The notes below the pieces were generated by a model. The model searched no databases, was not told the DNA's origin, and saw only the letters and a list, made by a program, of their open reading frames with translations. Shown here piece by piece: positions 6,301-7,341 of a stretch of DNA of 7,341 nucleotides. The stretch is from CAYVOX01 sp964453035 (lineage in GTDB: Bacteria > Chloroflexota > Anaerolineae > Anaerolineales > Anaerolineaceae): positions 1 to 7,341 of the forward strand of contig CAYVOX010000153.1 of the NCBI GenBank assembly GCA_964453035.1, written 5' to 3'. The number at the start of each line of letters is the position of its first letter. The first letter of the stretch is position 1. Made by a program: the position numbers and the translations under genes.

Positions 6301-7274
6301 CCAGCAGCTGGCTGCCCAACAGCGCGGTGACGCTTTCGGCGCAGGCTGCCGATGCAGGCGGGATTGCCAGGGTGCAGTTCTACTGGCACAGTTCCAACTG
6401 GACCAGCGGCGCGTGGGAATCGCTGGGCGAGGATACCACAGCAGGCGACGGCTGGAAGGCGGTGTTTGATCCCACCGGGCGCACCATCCCGGGCTCGGCG
6501 CTGGCGGCCAAAGCCACCGATTCGGCGGGGCAAACCTGGTGGGCGGGCCGCTTTAACCTGGCGGTGGATAGCACCGCGCCTACCCTCACCGTCAGCCCGC
6601 TGGCAGCCGCCACGCGCAGCACGGCCATCTTGCTGAGCTGGACGGGGGCAGACGCGGGCGCGGGCATTGAGCATTACGAGATCCAGGTGAGCGACAATAA
6701 CGGTGCCTGGGTGACCTGGAAATCCTACCTGCCGGCCTATATGCGCCAGATTTACTACCTGGGGGTGGGCGGGCACACGTACCAGTTCCGCATGAAGGCG
6801 GTGGACGCGGCGCTCAATGTGCGTGACTTTCCGCTGGCGGCTGAAACCTACACAGCGGTGGCTGCCACGTGCACGCCGGATCTTTACGATGCCTCCGGTG
6901 GGGATAACACCCAGGATAAAGCCAGTGAGCTGGCGCTGGGCATGGTACAGCAGCACAACTTCTGCCAGAACGACGAGGATTGGGTGCGGTTCAGCGCGCA
7001 GGCGGGACAAACCTACCTGGTGCGCGCCAATTCGCTGGGCGGGGGCGCGGCGGTCTCGGTGAGCATCACCAATGCGGATGGGTCGGTGGTTGTGATGGAA
7101 AAGTTGATGAGCGCGTACGGGCTGACGAATGCACTCAAGTTCACGGCGCCCGCCGATGCGGTTTTCAAACTGCGGTTGCGCCCGCTCAACACCGGGCTGT
7201 GGGGCACGGATGTGCTGTATGCCGTCTCGGTTGGGACGGGGTCGTGGCAGTACCTGCCCCTGATTGGGCGGTGA
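3363..7274 (+). CDS. Secreted multidomain protein with M23-like peptidase domain
   Basis: A 1303-residue exported protein. Residues 1-26 are a signal peptide (KK, then a long hydrophobic run ending VVMA-AP; ALHA-AD at 36 is an alternative cut). After an unassigned region (about 38-165) comes an M23-like zinc peptidase domain (about 167-312): YAFDF with D194, YLHL with H246, and GHHLHF with H282/H284. The usual first zinc His at -4 is Arg190, and H177 in GSVAHF may take its place. Then follow an Ig-like domain (362-450), a beta/gamma-crystallin-like domain with two Greek-key repeats (about 476-563), an Fn3/Ig-like domain (570-672), and an immune-inhibitor-A/MAM-like sandwich (about 681-837). 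A PPC-type domain (841-966), an Ig-like domain (968-1069), an Fn3 domain (1071-1166) and a second PPC-type domain (1170-1290) complete it. The protein ends YLPLIGR with no membrane helix. All 14 cysteines lie in the exported part. Its likely role is cell-wall or surface-polymer hydrolysis or binding, with many adhesive modules. It is monocistronic, divergent from the sortase, and followed by a terminator. Confidence 0.9.
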   Translation: MKKTILFRAVIVVVLLLLVVSLVVMAAPTPPPALHAADDRAIQQALNQTAAKSSKDVPALIINDVQIDLIRYAADGKTALVWLAMVDRQTRKVLASEPALAVANKTAKGWQIALPGSREWGTAVKALPAGLLNKAEQDRYLPKSVNDVVALDEQVFTGYYLPWEGGRTVWLTGSVAHFTTYMSCSIETCRYAFDFSDGTMFALLASKGGTVLGWKDTCANGDPYCLNYLAIEDTATSPVTTQLYLHLAYNSIPAAIKKVGAPVAQGSFIGNTDDTGLSTGHHLHFMVVANRWYVTSSDYGAFWWGNSVDIVFRDVDINGGRPRLCSEVYYTPEYGTECHPKDVSIGQYFDNWFISGNRGTTPPTGTLQAPASGTEVTGATMTVSGTGIDNTGVAKLQVAVNYDGTWKAVGPQYTTNPFTATLDLCAAGIPNGPVTVGLYVWDTEGNRSITVQDPRPILKSYTCPVAAQATCSPTENQVALYTETDFRGACQVFNVGNYAETALGAVGSNKAASVQVGANVMATLFDGNYASSVFNGRGEAFLDSDASLSDNRIGMGKTSSLQVKAKAAPSAPYLWPPYNKIDATTGLPVALNSNDSVMLVWKGQNKTWVGDEGGTEYSAELTLPGGTKRTLPWQTANSWSVGSLAGGTYTWTVTARNSLGSATSAPATFTITPVAPLSGTLRTLPYSDNMEATADGWIGAALWKLASAPVGTLENKAWVFNDTTDYEDSKYVGGVLISPPLAIPAGGAWLRFTYLNETEGSGPYWDQRRVQVAEEGGLFTDIYQLTDDAQGEWKKSPAISLAAYAGKNIRIRFYFHVIDRFYNTFPGWRVDEVSVNTTPPDLSCAEAVADNTPSTAGTLTVGSTVNAVICPAGDVDVYAFNGTAGQQMWIETVAQRTGSSLDSYIYLIDPDGKSVLAEVDDIELGVQRDSQLSYTLKRSGKYYVKVRDYNHPGAGGPAYTYALSVKADNAPPSVSFIYPASSWLPNSAVTLSAQAADAGGIARVQFYWHSSNWTSGAWESLGEDTTAGDGWKAVFDPTGRTIPGSALAAKATDSAGQTWWAGRFNLAVDSTAPTLTVSPLAAATRSTAILLSWTGADAGAGIEHYEIQVSDNNGAWVTWKSYLPAYMRQIYYLGVGGHTYQFRMKAVDAALNVRDFPLAAETYTAVAATCTPDLYDASGGDNTQDKASELALGMVQQHNFCQNDEDWVRFSAQAGQTYLVRANSLGGGAAVSVSITNADGSVVVMEKLMSAYGLTNALKFTAPADAVFKLRLRPLNTGLWGTDVLYAVSVGTGSWQYLPLIGR

Positions 7275-7292
7275 TGGGTGAGATAGAAGATG

Positions 7293-7326
7293 AAAAAAGC
7301 GCAGGCGTGATAGCCTGCGCTTTTTT
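7293..7326 (+). terminator. Rho-independent terminator of the large gene
   Basis: GCGCAGGC (7299-7306) pairs perfectly with GCCTGCGC (7313-7320) around a 6-nt loop and is followed by TTTTTT (7321-7326). The six As before the stem make it work in both directions. It starts 18 nt after the stop codon at 7272-7274. Nothing recognisable follows up to 7341. Confidence 0.93.
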
Positions 7327-7341
7327 GATGCAAGGGGTATT

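Noticed and set aside
6057..7010. Minus-strand open frame of 317 codons inside the large surface protein gene.
   Set aside because: The plus-strand frame carries clear domains through this whole region. The antisense frame is rich in His/Arg/Pro as expected from reversed codons and has no ribosome binding site I can see.

Overview
The window looks like a piece of a GC-rich environmental draft genome, most likely a member of the Chloroflexota (Anaerolineae-like). This is an inference from three things. The sortase has a long charged cytosolic N-terminal extension. A very large secreted multidomain protein ends in a short Y-L-P-L-I-x-R tail. A small one-helix protein has an FNPDY..VKKDL motif of a type I associate with that phylum. 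A run of 10 N at 637-646 marks an assembly gap.

Layout. Positions 24-165 hold a MITE-like inverted-repeat element. A sigma70-type promoter follows, then a small two-helix membrane protein (243-494, +). A strong hairpin terminator (527-560) separates it from a converging minus-strand pair: a small single-helix protein (1770-1985, -) followed by a class V aminotransferase of the alanine-glyoxylate/serine-pyruvate type (647-1708, -), whose last codons are lost in the N gap. The gene-poor stretch 1999-2210 carries a second, oppositely oriented copy of the repeat core seen at 46-140.

The right two-thirds is a divergent cell-surface module. A membrane-anchored sortase (2220-3161, -) and a 1303-residue secreted protein (3363-7274, +) share a 201-bp promoter region. 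The secreted protein has a signal peptide, an M23-like metallopeptidase domain, a beta/gamma-crystallin-like domain, Ig/Fn3-like domains, an immune-inhibitor-A/MAM-like domain and two PPC-type domains. It ends in LPLIG-R with no membrane anchor. Each start codon lies 5-6 nt after a good -10 hexamer, which suggests that both genes are read from leaderless mRNAs. The large gene ends at a textbook rho-independent terminator (7293-7326).

The point most worth following is the pairing of the sortase with the LPLIG-tailed surface protein, which has no conventional sorting signal. The two related repeat elements and the apparently leaderless divergent promoters come next.
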